64,000 bases of DNA from Saccharopolyspora rosea (GTDB lineage Bacteria > Actinomycetota > Actinomycetes > Mycobacteriales > Pseudonocardiaceae), in the NCBI RefSeq assembly GCF_025643595.1, contig NZ_CP102826.1, positions 3,224,001 through 3,288,000 on the forward strand. Direction: 5' to 3'. This document shows, piece after piece, positions 54,579-63,696 of the stretch. Made by a program: the position numbers and the translations under genes. The notes under the pieces were generated by a model. That model made no database searches. It was not told the DNA's origin and was given only the letters and a program-made list of their open reading frames with translations. Numbering within the stretch: position 1 is the first letter of the stretch; each line of letters opens with the position of its first letter.

Positions 54579-55349
54579 GTGACCACGACCATCGATCTCA
54601 ACGCCGACGCCGGGGAGAGCTTCGGGCGCTGGCGGCTCGGCGACGACGACCGGCTGTTCCCGCAGGTGTCCTCGGTCAACGTCGCCTGCGGCTGGCACGC
54701 CGGCGACCCCGCGACGATGCGCCGCTCGGTCGAGCTGGCCCGCACCCACGACGTCGCGCTGGGCGCCCACCCCGGCTTCCCCGACCTGGCCGGGTTCGGC
54801 CGCCGCCCCATCGGGTTCAGCCCGCAGCAGGCCGCCGACGCCTGCCTGTACCAGCTCGGAGCGCTGCGGGCCTTCGCCGACGCGCAGGGCGTGCCCGTCA
54901 CGCACGTCAAACCGCACGGCGCCTTCTACGGGCTGACCGCGCGCGACGGCGAGGTCGCCGCGGCGGTGGGCGAGGCGGTGCGCGCGGTCGACCCCGATCT
55001 GATCGTCGTGCTGCTGGCCGGGCCGACCGCCGACGCCGTGGCCGCGCGCGGCGTTCGCGTCGCGCGGGAAGCGTTCGCCGACCTCGACTACCGCGACGAC
55101 GGCACGATCATCATCGAACCCGACCCGGTGGCCAAGGACCCGCACGCCTGCGCCGAGCAGGCCATGGCGATCCTCGCCGGCGAGGTCACCTCCACCGAGG
55201 GGCACGCCGTGCCGGTGCGCGCCGACTCGATCTGCCTGCACGGCGACCGTCCCAACGCCGTGGACATCGCCCGTGCGATCCGCCAGCGGTTCGCCGCCGA
55301 AGGCGTCGAGGTCGCACGCATGGCGCGGGTGCTGGCCCGCCGCGGCTAG
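54579..55349 (+). CDS. pxpA: 5-oxoprolinase subunit A (LamB/YcsF family)
   Basis: A 256-residue LamB/YcsF protein. It opens DLNADAGESFGRW, with NVACGWHAGDPATMR, GAHPGFPDLAGFGRR, HVKPHGAFYG and a late HGDRPNAVDIARAIR, all standard. It binds and helps open 5-oxoproline in the PxpABC complex. GTG 54579 follows GAAGGGAAGG. It is divergent from pxpB, so the complex is made from both strands of one promoter region. Intact by motif and length. Confidence 0.92.
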   Translation: MTTTIDLNADAGESFGRWRLGDDDRLFPQVSSVNVACGWHAGDPATMRRSVELARTHDVALGAHPGFPDLAGFGRRPIGFSPQQAADACLYQLGALRAFADAQGVPVTHVKPHGAFYGLTARDGEVAAAVGEAVRAVDPDLIVVLLAGPTADAVAARGVRVAREAFADLDYRDDGTIIIEPDPVAKDPHACAEQAMAILAGEVTSTEGHAVPVRADSICLHGDRPNAVDIARAIRQRFAAEGVEVARMARVLARRG

Positions 55350-55484
55350 GGGTTTGCGGAACATCGCAACGGCGGCGCTGGATTGCGGCAGCGCTCCCGG
55401 CGAGGAACCGCGGAACTCACGGGATGTCGCACAGCACGAGAGGCTTTCGGTCGATGCGGCCGCCGCATCGTGCACCCACCGGGA

Positions 55485-56003
55485 TCAGTGCTTCAGCGCG
55501 AACTTGAGGGCGACGATCAGCAGGCCGATCACGAGGTTGACCGCGTCGGTGAGGGCCACTTGGCGCCAGGCGGCGCCTGCGCGCCGCGCGGCTGCGGCTG
55601 CCCAGCCCATCTGGCTGATCAGAGCGACGGCGAGGGCGAGCCAGGCGGTGCCCTGGACGTCGAGGCCCAGCAGGGGGCTGACGAGCACGGCGACCGTGGA
55701 AGGCACGGCGGCCTCCACGATGGGCCACTCCTCACGGCACACGTGCAGCACGGTTGCTCTGTTCAGGCAGCGCTGCGCCATGCGTGCGCCGAAGAGCTGG
55801 GCGTGGACGTGCGCGAGCCAGAAGACGATCCCGGTGGCCATCAGCAGCAACGCCAGCTCCAGCCTCGGGAAGGCTCCGAGCGTACTGGCTCCGACCACGA
55901 CGGAGGCGGCGAGCAGCGACCCGTAGACGCCACCGGTGTAGTCGGCGTGAGCTCGGCGTTCCACCCTCCACGCCCGGGCCTGCGCCCTGAACTTCTCCAG
56001 CAT
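55485..56003 (-). CDS. Small four-helix membrane protein
   Basis: A 172-residue protein of unknown function with about four membrane helices: VYGSLLAASVVVGAST, LALLLMATGIVFWLAHVHAQLF, STVAVLVSPLLGLDVQ and TAWLALAVALISQMGWAAAA, with a final VIGLLIVALKFAL. The N-terminus is basic (KFRAQARAWRVERR). ATG 56003 follows GGGAG. It is divergent from the DyP operon. It resembles uncharacterised membrane proteins of streptomycetes, but I cannot name the family. Confidence 0.7.
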   Translation of the reverse strand: MLEKFRAQARAWRVERRAHADYTGGVYGSLLAASVVVGASTLGAFPRLELALLLMATGIVFWLAHVHAQLFGARMAQRCLNRATVLHVCREEWPIVEAAVPSTVAVLVSPLLGLDVQGTAWLALAVALISQMGWAAAAARRAGAAWRQVALTDAVNLVIGLLIVALKFALKH

Positions 56004-56286
56004 CCTTCGCTCCCGAGGTCAGCGAACCGGACACGCGACGTCCACCGTCGTGCCGGTCTTCGCGCGGCCGGGACATTTCGGTCCGGAAAGCCGGGCCACC
56101 TCCGCAATCCTCGTCAACCAGTGGTGCAGCCGCCGCCCAGCGCTTTCGCGCAGGTCAGCAGCCCACCACACGCCGGTCGCGGTGCGACGGGACGCACGTG
56201 CCCTTCTCCCCGCTCGGCAGGCGCGCCCAGTGATGGGGCGCGAGGATGGAATCGTCCCGGCCCAGTGGCTGGCGGGAGGAACGGAC

Positions 56287-56820
56287 ATGGAGATCAAGCC
56301 GCAGGCGGTCGTCCTCCCCAAGGAGACGGATCATCTCGAACAGGGGAAGTACGGGCCTGTTTTCCCGAGGACTCCGGCGTGCTACGGGTTCACCATCGTC
56401 GCGCGGGTCAAGCCCGGGCACGCCGATGCGATGCGCCAGTACGGCTACGCGCTGGCCGAGGCGCTGGAACAGGATCCGTACCTGCTGGCGCCGTTGAAGC
56501 TGCACTACCTGCGCTGGGTCCTCTTCGACGACGACACGCGCTTCATGTACCAGGGGATCTTCGACACCGACTTCGACAAGTACACCGAGGACGCCGTCGC
56601 GCTGTTCTCGAAGGCGGGCGTGAGCACGGCGTTCGAGCACCTGGAGGGGTTCCCGGAGGACTGGCGGACCAATCCGGAGGCGTTCGTCAGGTTCGTCCGC
56701 GAGCACCACTGTCCGAGCTTCATCGAGTACGGGGAGTATCCGTACGTGACGGCGGACGAGATCAAGAAGGCTTTGCGGATCAAGAGCGCTCTATCCGAGA
56801 TGCTCGACCAGATGCAGTGA
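56287..56820 (+). CDS. Unrecognised 177-residue protein of the DyP operon
   Basis: I do not recognise a named family. It begins MEIKPQAVVLPKETDHLE, then has a ferredoxin-like-fold pattern: FTIVARVKPGHADAMRQYGY, HYLRWVLFDDDTRFMYQGIFD and DFDKYTEDAVALFS, with FEHLEGFPEDWR and a charged C-terminal helix. That alternation of strand and helix suggests a dimeric alpha/beta-barrel relative, the fold also used by DyP. ATG 56287 follows GGGAGG. It is first in a four-gene run, 16 bp before the next gene. A helper or partner of the peroxidase is a fair guess. Confidence 0.65.
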   Translation: MEIKPQAVVLPKETDHLEQGKYGPVFPRTPACYGFTIVARVKPGHADAMRQYGYALAEALEQDPYLLAPLKLHYLRWVLFDDDTRFMYQGIFDTDFDKYTEDAVALFSKAGVSTAFEHLEGFPEDWRTNPEAFVRFVREHHCPSFIEYGEYPYVTADEIKKALRIKSALSEMLDQMQ

Positions 56821-56836
56821 GGCTGGGAGCTGGGCG

Positions 56837-57847
56837 ATGAGCGAGACCAACACAGCGCGCGTCTACAACCAGCGGCACCTTCCCCGCAAGTACACCCCTG
56901 CCGGGCGGCGCGTGAGCATCTACGTCTCGTGGAGCTACCCGGCCGAGGCGGGCCGCAACGCCGCCGAGCTGGACAACCGGTTCTCCACCCTGACGGAGGT
57001 GCGTCGGGTGGCGTGGCCGGCCTACGAGGACCCGAAGTGGTCGGACCCCTATCGGTTCCAGCAGGGCATCGCGGGCTCGCTGGAGTTGTTCTTCTGGGCC
57101 TGGGTGGCGTTCCAGGACTTCGCCGAGGAGGTCACCGGGCATGCCGTCCCGGTCTACCAGCGCATCGACCAGGCCGGTTTCCCCACTCCGCTCGATGAAC
57201 GGGTACTCGACGACACCGACGTCCTGTTCGTTTTCGGACTGGACCACATGATCACCGGGCAGGAGGCGCAGCCGGAGGAGATCGAGGCGCTGCGGGCCTT
57301 CCTCGCCCGGGAGGACGCCCGCCTGGTGCTGGGGCCCCATCACGATGTCGGTGCGTCGGACGATCTGTCGGTGCGGGAGGTGGAGTACCGCCACCACGGC
57401 GATCCCCTGGTGCCTCGCCAGCAGCGGTTCGCCACCTACGTCAGGGATTTGATGAAGGGCTTGGGTGTCCCGGTCGTCAACCGGTACGGGCTGCGTCCCG
57501 CCACCGGTGAGGACAACCGGATCGCTCCGCTGTCGACCGTCCGGGATCTGGACGAGAAGGGGTGGCTGAACGGGGTCACGAACTTCAACTTCCACATGCA
57601 CCTGCCGCACTACGCGGTGACGACAGACGAGCCGAAGGCCATCCGCGTGCTGGCCCGGCAGCCGATCGACACCTCCCGGCCCCATCCGTTCACCGAGGAC
57701 GGGAACGCCGAGTTCAACATGTTCCTGTGGATGCCCCCGAGCGGTGACCGCGCGGCCGACGTGCTGCTGGCCGACTCCACGATCTTCAGCACCCTCTTCG
57801 GAGCCGACGACAGCCTGCGGAACTTCTGGCGCAACCTCGTTACGTAG
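56837..57847 (+). CDS. Unrecognised 336-residue protein of the DyP operon
   Basis: No known family is evident. The start has an Arg/Tyr-rich stretch (VYNQRHLPRKYTPAGRRVSIYVSWSYP-like, with SWSYPAEAGRN). A mid region, VLFVFGLDHMITGQEAQPEEIEALRAFLAREDARLVLGPHHDVG, reads like the ThuA or glutamine-amidotransferase-like flavodoxin fold, where a gene product senses or binds a small molecule. Later NFNFHMHLPHYAV and RPHPFTEDGNAEFNMFLW hold several histidines. There is no signal peptide. It lies between the 177-residue gene and the DyP gene, with only 16 bp and 2 bp gaps. Confidence 0.65.
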   Translation: MSETNTARVYNQRHLPRKYTPAGRRVSIYVSWSYPAEAGRNAAELDNRFSTLTEVRRVAWPAYEDPKWSDPYRFQQGIAGSLELFFWAWVAFQDFAEEVTGHAVPVYQRIDQAGFPTPLDERVLDDTDVLFVFGLDHMITGQEAQPEEIEALRAFLAREDARLVLGPHHDVGASDDLSVREVEYRHHGDPLVPRQQRFATYVRDLMKGLGVPVVNRYGLRPATGEDNRIAPLSTVRDLDEKGWLNGVTNFNFHMHLPHYAVTTDEPKAIRVLARQPIDTSRPHPFTEDGNAEFNMFLWMPPSGDRAADVLLADSTIFSTLFGADDSLRNFWRNLVT

Positions 57848-57849
57848 CG

Positions 57850-59202
57850 ATGCCGCAGGAGGCCGACGTGAGCGCAGCCACGGACGTCACACTGGAACTC
57901 CACGACATCCAACGCGGGGTCCTCAGCCCCCGCCCCACCCCGTACGCGGCCACGTACCTGGTCTTCCGCATCGACGACCCCTCCCAGGGCCGGGAATTGA
58001 TGCGGCGGGCGAGCGCGGCGGCGACCTCCGCCGCCGACACCTCCAGCCCCCTCGGGGACACCTGGGTCAGTGTCGCCGTCACCTACTGGGGCCTTAAGGC
58101 ACTGCGGGTGCCGCGCTGCTCGCTGGAGTCGTTCGCCTGGGAGTTCCGGCAGGGCATGGCCGCCCGCGCCAGGGCGCTGCGCGACGAGGGAGCGAGCAGC
58201 CCACAGCACTGGGAAGCACCGCTCGGCACGCGCGACGTCCATGTGGTGATCACGGCGATCGCCCCCGACCCCCCGCGTCTGGAGGCGGCCATCGACCGCG
58301 CCCGGCCCGCCTACGACCACCTGTCCGGCGTGACGGCGATCTGGCGACAGGACTGCTCCGCACTGCCCACCGAGAAGGAACACTTCGGCTACCTCGACGG
58401 CATCAGCCATCCGGCCGTCGAAGGCAGCGGCATCCCAGGGTCCAACAGGCTGGAAGCGCCTCTGAAGGGCGGGGAGTTCGTCCTCGGCTACCCGGATGAG
58501 ATCGGCGGTGTCCAGACGCCGCAGCCGGCCGCGCTGGGGCGCAACGGCAGCTACGCGGTCTTCCGCAAACTCCACCAGAACGTCGCCGCGTTCAGGCGCT
58601 ACCTGAGGGACAACTCCACCGGCGCCCAGGACGAGGAACTGATCGCGGCGAAGATCATGGGCCGCTGGCGCAGCGGTGCCCCGCTGGCGCTCGCTCCGCA
58701 GCACGACGACCCCGCACTCGGCACGGACTCCCGCCGCCGCAACACCTTCCTGTACGCGCAGGACGATCCGATGGGATTCACCACGCCGGGCGGCTGCCAC
58801 ATCCGCCGGGCCAATCCGCGCGATTCCGCGGTGGCCGGGGAGGTACGGCTGCACCGCATGATCCGGCGCGGCGCCGTCTACGGACCGCCGCTGCCCGAAG
58901 GCGTGCTCCAGGACGACGGAACCGACCGCGGCCTGATGTTCGCGTTCATCGGCGCCCACCTGGGGCGGCAGTTCGAGTTCGTCCAGTCGCAGTGGATGAA
59001 CGACGGCGTCTTCTTCGGGGCCGGCAACACGAAGGACCCCGTCGTCGGCGTCGTGGACGGACAGACCGGCTACACCATCCCCCGGCGGCCCGTGCGGCGC
59101 CGTCTCGCCCCGCTGCCCAGCTTCGTCGTCTCCCGTGGAGGCGAGTACTGCTTCCTGCCGAGCCTGAGCGCTCTGCGCTGGCTCGGGGACCTCCACGACT
59201 GA
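57850..59202 (+). CDS. DyP-type heme peroxidase
   Basis: A 450-residue dye-decolorizing peroxidase. The distal GxxDG motif is FGYLDGISHP near residue 180, with D183 as the acid-base. The proximal heme histidine is probably H335 in RLHRMIRRG. The tail GLMFAFIGAHLGRQFEFVQSQWMND is the usual late block. There is no Tat signal, so the enzyme is cytoplasmic or encapsulated. It would use H2O2 to oxidise an aromatic or sulfur compound. It follows the 336-residue gene by 2 bp and precedes a carrier gene by 18 bp, all in one run. Confidence 0.9.
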   Translation: MPQEADVSAATDVTLELHDIQRGVLSPRPTPYAATYLVFRIDDPSQGRELMRRASAAATSAADTSSPLGDTWVSVAVTYWGLKALRVPRCSLESFAWEFRQGMAARARALRDEGASSPQHWEAPLGTRDVHVVITAIAPDPPRLEAAIDRARPAYDHLSGVTAIWRQDCSALPTEKEHFGYLDGISHPAVEGSGIPGSNRLEAPLKGGEFVLGYPDEIGGVQTPQPAALGRNGSYAVFRKLHQNVAAFRRYLRDNSTGAQDEELIAAKIMGRWRSGAPLALAPQHDDPALGTDSRRRNTFLYAQDDPMGFTTPGGCHIRRANPRDSAVAGEVRLHRMIRRGAVYGPPLPEGVLQDDGTDRGLMFAFIGAHLGRQFEFVQSQWMNDGVFFGAGNTKDPVVGVVDGQTGYTIPRRPVRRRLAPLPSFVVSRGGEYCFLPSLSALRWLGDLHD

Positions 59203-59220
59203 CAGGGCGGGCAAAGCGCC

Positions 59221-60114
59221 ATGGACACCCCGCATCTCGTCCTCAACGCGGTCACCGTCATCTTCATCGCGGCCACCATGTTCGCCGCCGGCCTGCGCGC
59301 CACCATCCCCGCACTGCGCGGCGTCTTCGCCACTATTCCGCTTCTGCTGCTGGCGCTGATCGCCAACATGGTGGTCATCCCGCTGCTCGGCTGGGGCATC
59401 GCCGCGCTGTTCGGCCTTCCCTCGGCAGCCTTCATCGCCCTCGTCCTGATCGCCTCGTCCCCGGGCGGCCCCTTCGGGGCGAAACTGGCCGCGGTGCAGC
59501 AGGGCGACGTCGTCGCGGGCGCGGCGATGCAGGTGCTGCTCGCCTCCCTCGGCAGCCTCACCTTCGCCCCCACCGTCAACGCCATCCTCACCGCCGCCGA
59601 CACCGGCACCAAGGTCTCCCTCGACGTCGGCGCGCTGGTGCGGACGGTGGCACTGCTGCAACTCGTCCCGTTCGCTATCGGTCTGCTCCTGCGCCGTTAT
59701 GCCGAACCCACCGCACAGGCATGGCACCCCACGGCAGCCGCCGTCTCCAACATCACCTTCCTGATCGTGCTGGCAGGCATGCTGCTCGGCAGCTGGCGCG
59801 ATGTCGCCGACCTCTTCGGCTCACTCGCCCTGCTCGCCGGCTTCCTGCTCGCCGTGTTCGCCTTCGCCGTGGGAACTCTGCTGGCGACCGGCCCGACCCC
59901 GCGCCGCACCACCATGGGAGGCGTCGCCTCGGTACGCAACGCCGGCCCCGCCCTGGCCGCCATCGGCCTCGCCTTCGCCGACCAGCCCGCCGTCCTGGGC
60001 GCACTCGCCGCGATCCTCCTCAGCGGCCTCGCAGCAGCCCTCCCCATCGCCATACTGCTCAGCAGGCGCAGGAGGGCCCCTGACGCCGCCGCCCCGAGCA
60101 GGAACTCACCGTGA
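59221..60114 (+). CDS. Bile-acid:sodium symporter (BASS) family carrier
   Basis: A 297-residue membrane carrier with about nine helices. It has LNAVTVIFIAATMFAAGLR, VVIPLLGWGIAALFGL, the crossover-like ASSPGGPFGAKLAAV, NITFLIVLAGMLLGS and SVRNAGPALAAIGLAF, which are BASS landmarks. Such proteins move organic anions with sodium. Its place as fourth gene after two unknown proteins and a DyP peroxidase suggests that it imports the peroxidase substrate or exports its product. ATG 59221 is used; a GGGCGGG lies before it. Confidence 0.83.
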   Translation: MDTPHLVLNAVTVIFIAATMFAAGLRATIPALRGVFATIPLLLLALIANMVVIPLLGWGIAALFGLPSAAFIALVLIASSPGGPFGAKLAAVQQGDVVAGAAMQVLLASLGSLTFAPTVNAILTAADTGTKVSLDVGALVRTVALLQLVPFAIGLLLRRYAEPTAQAWHPTAAAVSNITFLIVLAGMLLGSWRDVADLFGSLALLAGFLLAVFAFAVGTLLATGPTPRRTTMGGVASVRNAGPALAAIGLAFADQPAVLGALAAILLSGLAAALPIAILLSRRRRAPDAAAPSRNSP

Positions 60115-60275
60115 AGCAGAAGTCGCTCAACCCGGCTGCGGTGCCCGGTCGAGCGCGGGCGGTCACCGTCAACTGGCGCATCTTCCGCCGCGCCCGCCGC
60201 GGCCCCAACCGGCTCACGTCCGCAGCCCGAGCAGGTTCATGCGTCCGAGTTCCTCAAACCCCGGCTGGCTAGCGC

Positions 60276-61268
60276 TCACACCTCGTCCAGGTTGCGCGGG
60301 TCCAGCACGTACTCGACGTGCTCGGCCAGCGACTGCGCCCGGTCGAGGTCGACCTCCCGGAACCGCACCGTGTCCCGGCCCGGCCGCAGCTGGCCGACCC
60401 GCCACAGGCCGGCGTGCACCACGGTCGCCACGACCGCGAAACCACCGGACGTCGGCCCGTCCGGGCCGAGGATCATCGGCGTGTCCCCGTTGATGTGCAC
60501 CCCGCCCAGCGGGTATCCGCCGTCGAGCACGTTCGACGGGTGCGCCCCCGCCGCCCCGCCGTCCGCGCGCGACCAGGTGAACCGGTGCGGGCCGAGCCGG
60601 GTGACCACCCGGTCGGAGTTCAGGCCCACCCGCCAGGTCGCGGAGACGAACTCGGCCCAGTCGGCCGAGGTGAGGAAGTCGGGATCGGCGTGCGGGCCCC
60701 GCATCACCTCGATCTCCCAGTGCTCGGCGTAGGCCGGACGCAGCGCCTGCGGCACCCGCCGCCGACGCGGCCGGCGGACCGGTCGGGCGGTGAGCACGTC
60801 GTGGCGCACCAGCGCTCTGCCGTCCACGCCGCCGATCCCGGCCACCAGGTGGGTGGCGCGCGAACCGAGCACCTCGGGCACCTCGAAACCACCGGAGAAG
60901 GCCAGGTAGAGCCGAAATCCCGGGCCTTTGGCCGGGCCGCAGGTCAACCGGTCCCCGGCGCGCACGTCGAAGCCCTCCCACAGCGGCACCGGTTCGCCGT
61001 TGAGCACCGGTGCCGCACCGTCGGCGCCGCACAGCGCCACCACACCGTCGGCGGCCACGCGCGCGGCGAACCGGCCCATCGGGATCTCCAGCGCCGCCGC
61101 CCCGACATCGTTGCCGACCAGCAGGTTCGCCACCCGGAACGCGAGGTGGTCCACCGGCCCGGACGGGAAGAAACCACGGCGCTGCAGCCCGGGCCTGCCG
61201 GGCCAGTCCTGCACGGTGGTCTGCACACCCGGGTCGACGACCTCCAACGCCGCGACCGCACCGCTCAC
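60276..61268 (-). CDS. KipA-type subunit with urea-carboxylase-like carboxyltransferase motifs
   Basis: A 330-residue biotin-dependent carboxyltransferase-fold protein. It starts LEVVDPGVQTTVQDWPGRPG and has FFPSGPVDHLAFRVANLLVGN. The C-terminal half has MRGPHADPDFLTSADW, LNSDRVVTRLG, GAHPSNVLDGGYPLGGVHINGDTPMILGPDGPTSGGF and LWRVGQLRPG. These match the CT domain of urea carboxylases far better than PxpC, where GPDGP is replaced. GTG 61268 overlaps the stop of its KipI partner. It probably acts with that partner on a urea- or amide-type substrate. Confidence 0.83.
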   Translation of the reverse strand: MSGAVAALEVVDPGVQTTVQDWPGRPGLQRRGFFPSGPVDHLAFRVANLLVGNDVGAAALEIPMGRFAARVAADGVVALCGADGAAPVLNGEPVPLWEGFDVRAGDRLTCGPAKGPGFRLYLAFSGGFEVPEVLGSRATHLVAGIGGVDGRALVRHDVLTARPVRRPRRRRVPQALRPAYAEHWEIEVMRGPHADPDFLTSADWAEFVSATWRVGLNSDRVVTRLGPHRFTWSRADGGAAGAHPSNVLDGGYPLGGVHINGDTPMILGPDGPTSGGFAVVATVVHAGLWRVGQLRPGRDTVRFREVDLDRAQSLAEHVEYVLDPRNLDEV

Positions 61269-62170
61269 GGCGACCCCGCATCTGCGGCGAGGTGGTCGGC
61301 GACCGAGAACGCGACGTCGTCCACCTGGTACTCGTAGCGGTTGTCGAACACGTCCCGCCGCGCGGCCAGCAGCTCCTCCTCGGACACCCGCGTGAACCGC
61401 ACCTGATCGCCCGGCCGCACCAGGAACGGGTCGTCGTGGAAGATGTCGTGCCGCCCGTGCGGGTCGTAGACGGGCACCGTGCGGCCGAACAGCTGGAAGC
61501 TGCCGGGGGATTCGACGGGGAAGATCGCCACGCACCGCCCGCCGATGCCCACGGCCCCCTCGGCGGTCCACGCCCGGGTGGGGTTGTACTTCGGCGCGAA
61601 CAACCGCTGCCGGGCGCGCAGCGGGAACAGGAACGGCAGGCCGGGGAAGAACCCGATGAACGCGGTCCACCACGAGGTGGCGGTCACCGCCGCGAACAGC
61701 TCCTCCGGGTCGGACAGGCCGCTGCGCTCGACGATGTAGTCGATGTTGCTGCCGCCCCGGGTGTTGGGCGCGTCGCGGCGGATGGTGGCCGTGTAGCGGG
61801 CCACGGCCTCCCGCGAGGCGGAGTCGTCGAAGGCGATGGGCAGCGTGATGCGCCGTCCCGGCAGCACCAGCGACGAGACCGCGGGTTGGCGCGCGTGGAC
61901 GTCGTCGAGCGCGTCGAGCAGCGCGCGGCGCGTGGTGCGGGCCGGGTCGAAGCCCACCACGATCGACCGGAATCCCGGTGCGGCCTCGACGAGTCCGTCC
62001 GGTGGTTCGGCCAGCAGCGCGCCCAGCACGCCCAGCACGAAGAAGTTGACCCGCAGGTCCACATCGGACTCGCCGTATTCGACGAGGACCGCGCGGTCCC
62101 CGGCCTGCCGGTAGGTGATCGCCGGGCGTTCACCGTCGGCCTCGACGCGGCCGAGCACCGTCGCCGACAT
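61265..62170 (-). CDS. KipI-type subunit with urea-carboxylase-like motifs
   Basis: A 301-residue KipI-like protein. It contains TYRQAGDRAVLVEYGE, SSLVLPGRRITLPIAFDDSASRE, SWWTAFIGFFPGLPFLFP and KYNPTRAWTAEGAVGIGG, then GSFQLFGRTVPVYD. KYNP-R-W-T-GAVGIGG is a hallmark of the urea carboxylase CT domain, from memory. The PxpB at 53-54 kb has KYVRPRTDTPERAFGFGG at that position. ATG 62170 overlaps the PucR stop (TGATG), and the stop overlaps the KipA-like start, so three genes are coupled. Sequence divergence from pxpB rules out a recent duplicate. Confidence 0.83.
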   Translation of the reverse strand: MSATVLGRVEADGERPAITYRQAGDRAVLVEYGESDVDLRVNFFVLGVLGALLAEPPDGLVEAAPGFRSIVVGFDPARTTRRALLDALDDVHARQPAVSSLVLPGRRITLPIAFDDSASREAVARYTATIRRDAPNTRGGSNIDYIVERSGLSDPEELFAAVTATSWWTAFIGFFPGLPFLFPLRARQRLFAPKYNPTRAWTAEGAVGIGGRCVAIFPVESPGSFQLFGRTVPVYDPHGRHDIFHDDPFLVRPGDQVRFTRVSEEELLAARRDVFDNRYEYQVDDVAFSVADHLAADAGSP

Positions 62171-63696
62171 CACCGGTCACCGTCCTGGTCGCGCAGCCGC
62201 AGCGCCAGCCACAGCTCGGCGCGCGTGGTGGGGTCGTCCAGCGTGCAGTCGAGCAGGTCGGTGATCCGCCCGAGCCGGTAGCGCAGGGTGTGCCGGTGGA
62301 TGCCCAGCTCGGTGGACGAGGAGTCGACGTGGCCGTTGTGGCGCAGGAACACCCGCAGCGTGGAGATCAGGTCCAGTTTGGACCGCTGCGCGTGCCGGTC
62401 CAGCGGTTCCAGCAGTGCCGCGGCCCAGCCGCGCGCACTGGGGTTGTCCAGCTGCGCCAGCAGTCCGGCGGTGGTGACGTCCTCGGCGAGCACCAGCCGC
62501 GCGGTGTGCCCGGACGAGCCGAAATACACCGAGCGGGCCCGGCGCAGCGCGTCGGAGACCTCGTCGGCGCGCACACCCTCGGTCACCACCGCGCGGGCCT
62601 GCGGAACCCGGTGCAGCACCTCGTCGAGGGCCTGCAGATCGCCTTCGGCCACCGGCAGCAGGACCGCCGCGCTGTGGCTGTCGTACTGGGCGGTGAGCGC
62701 TCCGGCCTGCCGCAGGCCGTGCTGGTCCTCGGCCACCCGCAGCAGCCGCGGCAGCGCCTCCCGCGGGCATCCGACGAACGCCACCCGCAGCGGTGCCGGT
62801 GGCATGGGCACCCCGAGCGTGTCGGCCACCAGCTCGGCCAGGTCGGGGTGCCCGTCGACCGCGAGCCGCAGCACGGCGCGGCGTTCGCGCCGCTGCGCTT
62901 CCTGCTCGTCGAGTTCGCCCGCCAGGTCCAGGGCGAGTAGCCGGACCGCGCTGGTGAGCACCGATCGTTGCACCGGTGCCAGCGCGCTCGTCCGCCCGAT
63001 GGCGAGGTATCCGCCGAGGTGTCCGCGCACGTCGATCGGCAGCACGGCGACCTGGTCGCCGGCGACGGTCAGCGACGCCGCCTGCAGCCGGGTGCGCAGC
63101 CCGAGTGCGTCCAGGTCCATGCGGATCCGCGCCGCGTGGCCGCGGGCCCGCGCGGGAGCCGCGTGCCGGACCTGGCCGTCGGCGTCCAGCAGCAGGACCC
63201 ACGCGTCGAGCGCCTGCGCGAGCCGGCCGACGACCGCGCGCGACCCGGTGGTCGACAAGGCGGCGTGCACGAGGTCGGCCTGCGTCTCCAACGCGTGGGT
63301 GAGCAGCCGTTCCTGTCCGCGGGTGATCTCGGCGGCGACGGTCTCGCTGATCGCGATGAACGGTGTCGCGCGCGGCACGGCCAGCAGCGGCAGGTCGTGG
63401 TGGGCGGCGGCGTCGACGAGGTCGCGGGGCACCTCGGCGTGGGCGTGGCCGACGCCGAAGCCCAGCCCGGCGGCCTCGCGCGCGGTCAGCCGCCGGACGT
63501 AGTCGTCCCAGTGCCCGCCACGGGCCGGGAAGCCCTTGCCGGTGGTGAGCAGCAGTTCGCCGCCGGACAGGTGCGGGGTGGGGTCGTCGAGTTCGCTGAC
63601 GTGCACCCAGCGGATCTCGGGGTCCGCGCGGCCCGGTACCAGGGGGTGCAGGTGCAGTTCGCGTCGTTGCACCAGCCAGTGCAGGGTCGGGCGCAT
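62170..63696 (-). CDS. PucR-family transcriptional regulator
   Basis: A 508-residue PucR protein. It has the N-terminal PucR sensing domain (WVHVSELDDPTPHLSGGELLLTTG, AEVPRDLVDAAAHHDLPLLAVPRATPF), a middle region, and the C-terminal HTH_30 (LRVFLRHNGHVDSSSTELGIHRHTLRYRLGRITDLL). The family often controls purine, uracil, urea and other nitrogen-source pathways. ATG 63696 follows GGGGAGG by 4 nt. It is the first gene of the run with the urea-carboxylase-like pair, and so probably its regulator. The 268-bp leader holds a CGTCAC-G-GTGACG repeat. Confidence 0.88.
   Translation of the reverse strand: MRPTLHWLVQRRELHLHPLVPGRADPEIRWVHVSELDDPTPHLSGGELLLTTGKGFPARGGHWDDYVRRLTAREAAGLGFGVGHAHAEVPRDLVDAAAHHDLPLLAVPRATPFIAISETVAAEITRGQERLLTHALETQADLVHAALSTTGSRAVVGRLAQALDAWVLLLDADGQVRHAAPARARGHAARIRMDLDALGLRTRLQAASLTVAGDQVAVLPIDVRGHLGGYLAIGRTSALAPVQRSVLTSAVRLLALDLAGELDEQEAQRRERRAVLRLAVDGHPDLAELVADTLGVPMPPAPLRVAFVGCPREALPRLLRVAEDQHGLRQAGALTAQYDSHSAAVLLPVAEGDLQALDEVLHRVPQARAVVTEGVRADEVSDALRRARSVYFGSSGHTARLVLAEDVTTAGLLAQLDNPSARGWAAALLEPLDRHAQRSKLDLISTLRVFLRHNGHVDSSSTELGIHRHTLRYRLGRITDLLDCTLDDPTTRAELWLALRLRDQDGDR

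Noticed and set aside
60276-62170. A recent duplicate of pxpB/pxpC
   Set aside because: Conserved motifs differ between the two pairs at most core positions, so they are separate subfamilies.
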